From an uncultured Clostridia bacterium (GTDB lineage Bacteria; Bacillota; Clostridia; Christensenellales; UBA1242), in NCBI GenBank assembly GCA_947623775.1, contig CANQHL010000013.1, forward strand, positions 1 through 23,859: 23,859 bases of DNA. The letters are read 5' to 3'. The notes beneath the pieces were generated by a model that saw nothing but the letters and a program-made list of their open reading frames with translations, had not been told where the DNA came from and did not search any database. Below are positions 23,741 through 23,859 of this stretch, one piece after another. The position numbers and the translations under genes were made by a program. Position 1 is the first letter of the stretch, and every line of letters begins with the position of its first letter.

Positions 23741-23769
23741 TTGCACAAATTCAAATTTTGTGATAGAAT
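23741..23769 (+). promoter_or_regulatory. Promoter of tRNA-Leu
   Basis: -35 TTGCAC (23741-23746), 17 nt, -10 TAGAAT (23764-23769), with the tRNA 5' end 15 nt further on. Confidence 0.7.
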
Positions 23770-23783
23770 ATAAAGGTATCTTT

Positions 23784-23859
23784 GCCGAAGTGGCGAAATG
23801 GCAGACGCGACGGACTCAAAATCCGTTGGTGGTAACATCATGTGGGTTCGACTCCCACC
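23784..23859 (+). tRNA. tRNA-Leu (anticodon CAA), last few bases beyond the window
   Basis: Class II tRNA. Acceptor strand GCCGAAG, D-arm with TGGCGAAATGGCAGACGCG, anticodon stem ACGGA/TCCGT around loop CTCAAAA (anticodon CAA, reads UUG), long variable arm TGGTGGTAACATCATG, and T-arm GTGGG-TTCGACT-CCCAC. Only about seven 3' bases of the acceptor are missing. tRNA-Leu genes are common phage integration sites. Confidence 0.95.

Noticed and set aside
1..23859. CRISPR arrays, insertion sequences, rRNA genes and riboswitches
   Set aside because: No regularly spaced repeats, transposase genes, rRNA motifs or recognisable riboswitch cores were seen on either strand.

Overview
The window is AT-rich chromosomal DNA, probably from a Firmicutes (Bacillota) bacterium and most likely a Clostridia-type lineage. 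The reasons are the strong AGGAGG-type ribosome binding sites, the Gram-positive SRP/ribosome operon order (ylxM-ffh-rpsP-khpA-rimM-trmD-rbgA-yraN), the lepA-hemW pair, lipoprotein signal peptides, and a divergent topoisomerase pair of the kind seen in Clostridia. No taxonomic search could be run.

Layout. (1) 1-3441, minus strand: a type IIA topoisomerase B subunit followed by the N-terminal two thirds of its A subunit, cut by the window edge; murG diverges from it (3607-4659). (2) 4862-7900: accessory genes, namely a signal-less subtilisin-like protease translationally coupled to an 85-residue protein of unknown function, a divergent 92-residue unknown, an ABC-type ATPase whose catalytic motifs are mostly lost, and a small lipoprotein. 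(3) 7999-12464, minus strand: the compact SRP/ribosome-maturation operon with four overlapping junctions, a clear promoter at 12500-12528 and a terminator at 7951-7981. (4) 12620-15530: lepA-hemW. (5) 15700-18239: GDPD phosphodiesterase, rsmD (minus) and an orphan ABC substrate-binding lipoprotein. (6) 18458-23859: a different-looking region with a large GLUG-like surface protein, an intact phage terminase large subunit, an SH3-like membrane protein and a phage-type sigma-like regulator, ending in a class II tRNA-Leu(CAA) that runs off the window.

How the genes relate. The core genes serve translation and its maintenance: signal recognition particle, ribosomal protein S16, 16S rRNA processing and methylation, tRNA m1G37, 50S assembly and back-translocation by EF4. 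MurG makes lipid II. The last 5.4 kb looks like an accessory island or worn prophage next to a tRNA gene. The most striking structural signal is that several genes (lepA, rsmD, the SH3-like gene) have a good sigma-A promoter whose -10 box ends only 6-7 nt before the ATG, with no Shine-Dalgarno. The ylxM-ffh operon starts with a hairpin at its predicted 5' end and also lacks a Shine-Dalgarno. These suggest leaderless or near-leaderless transcripts for translation-related genes. No CRISPR array, rRNA or insertion sequence was seen.
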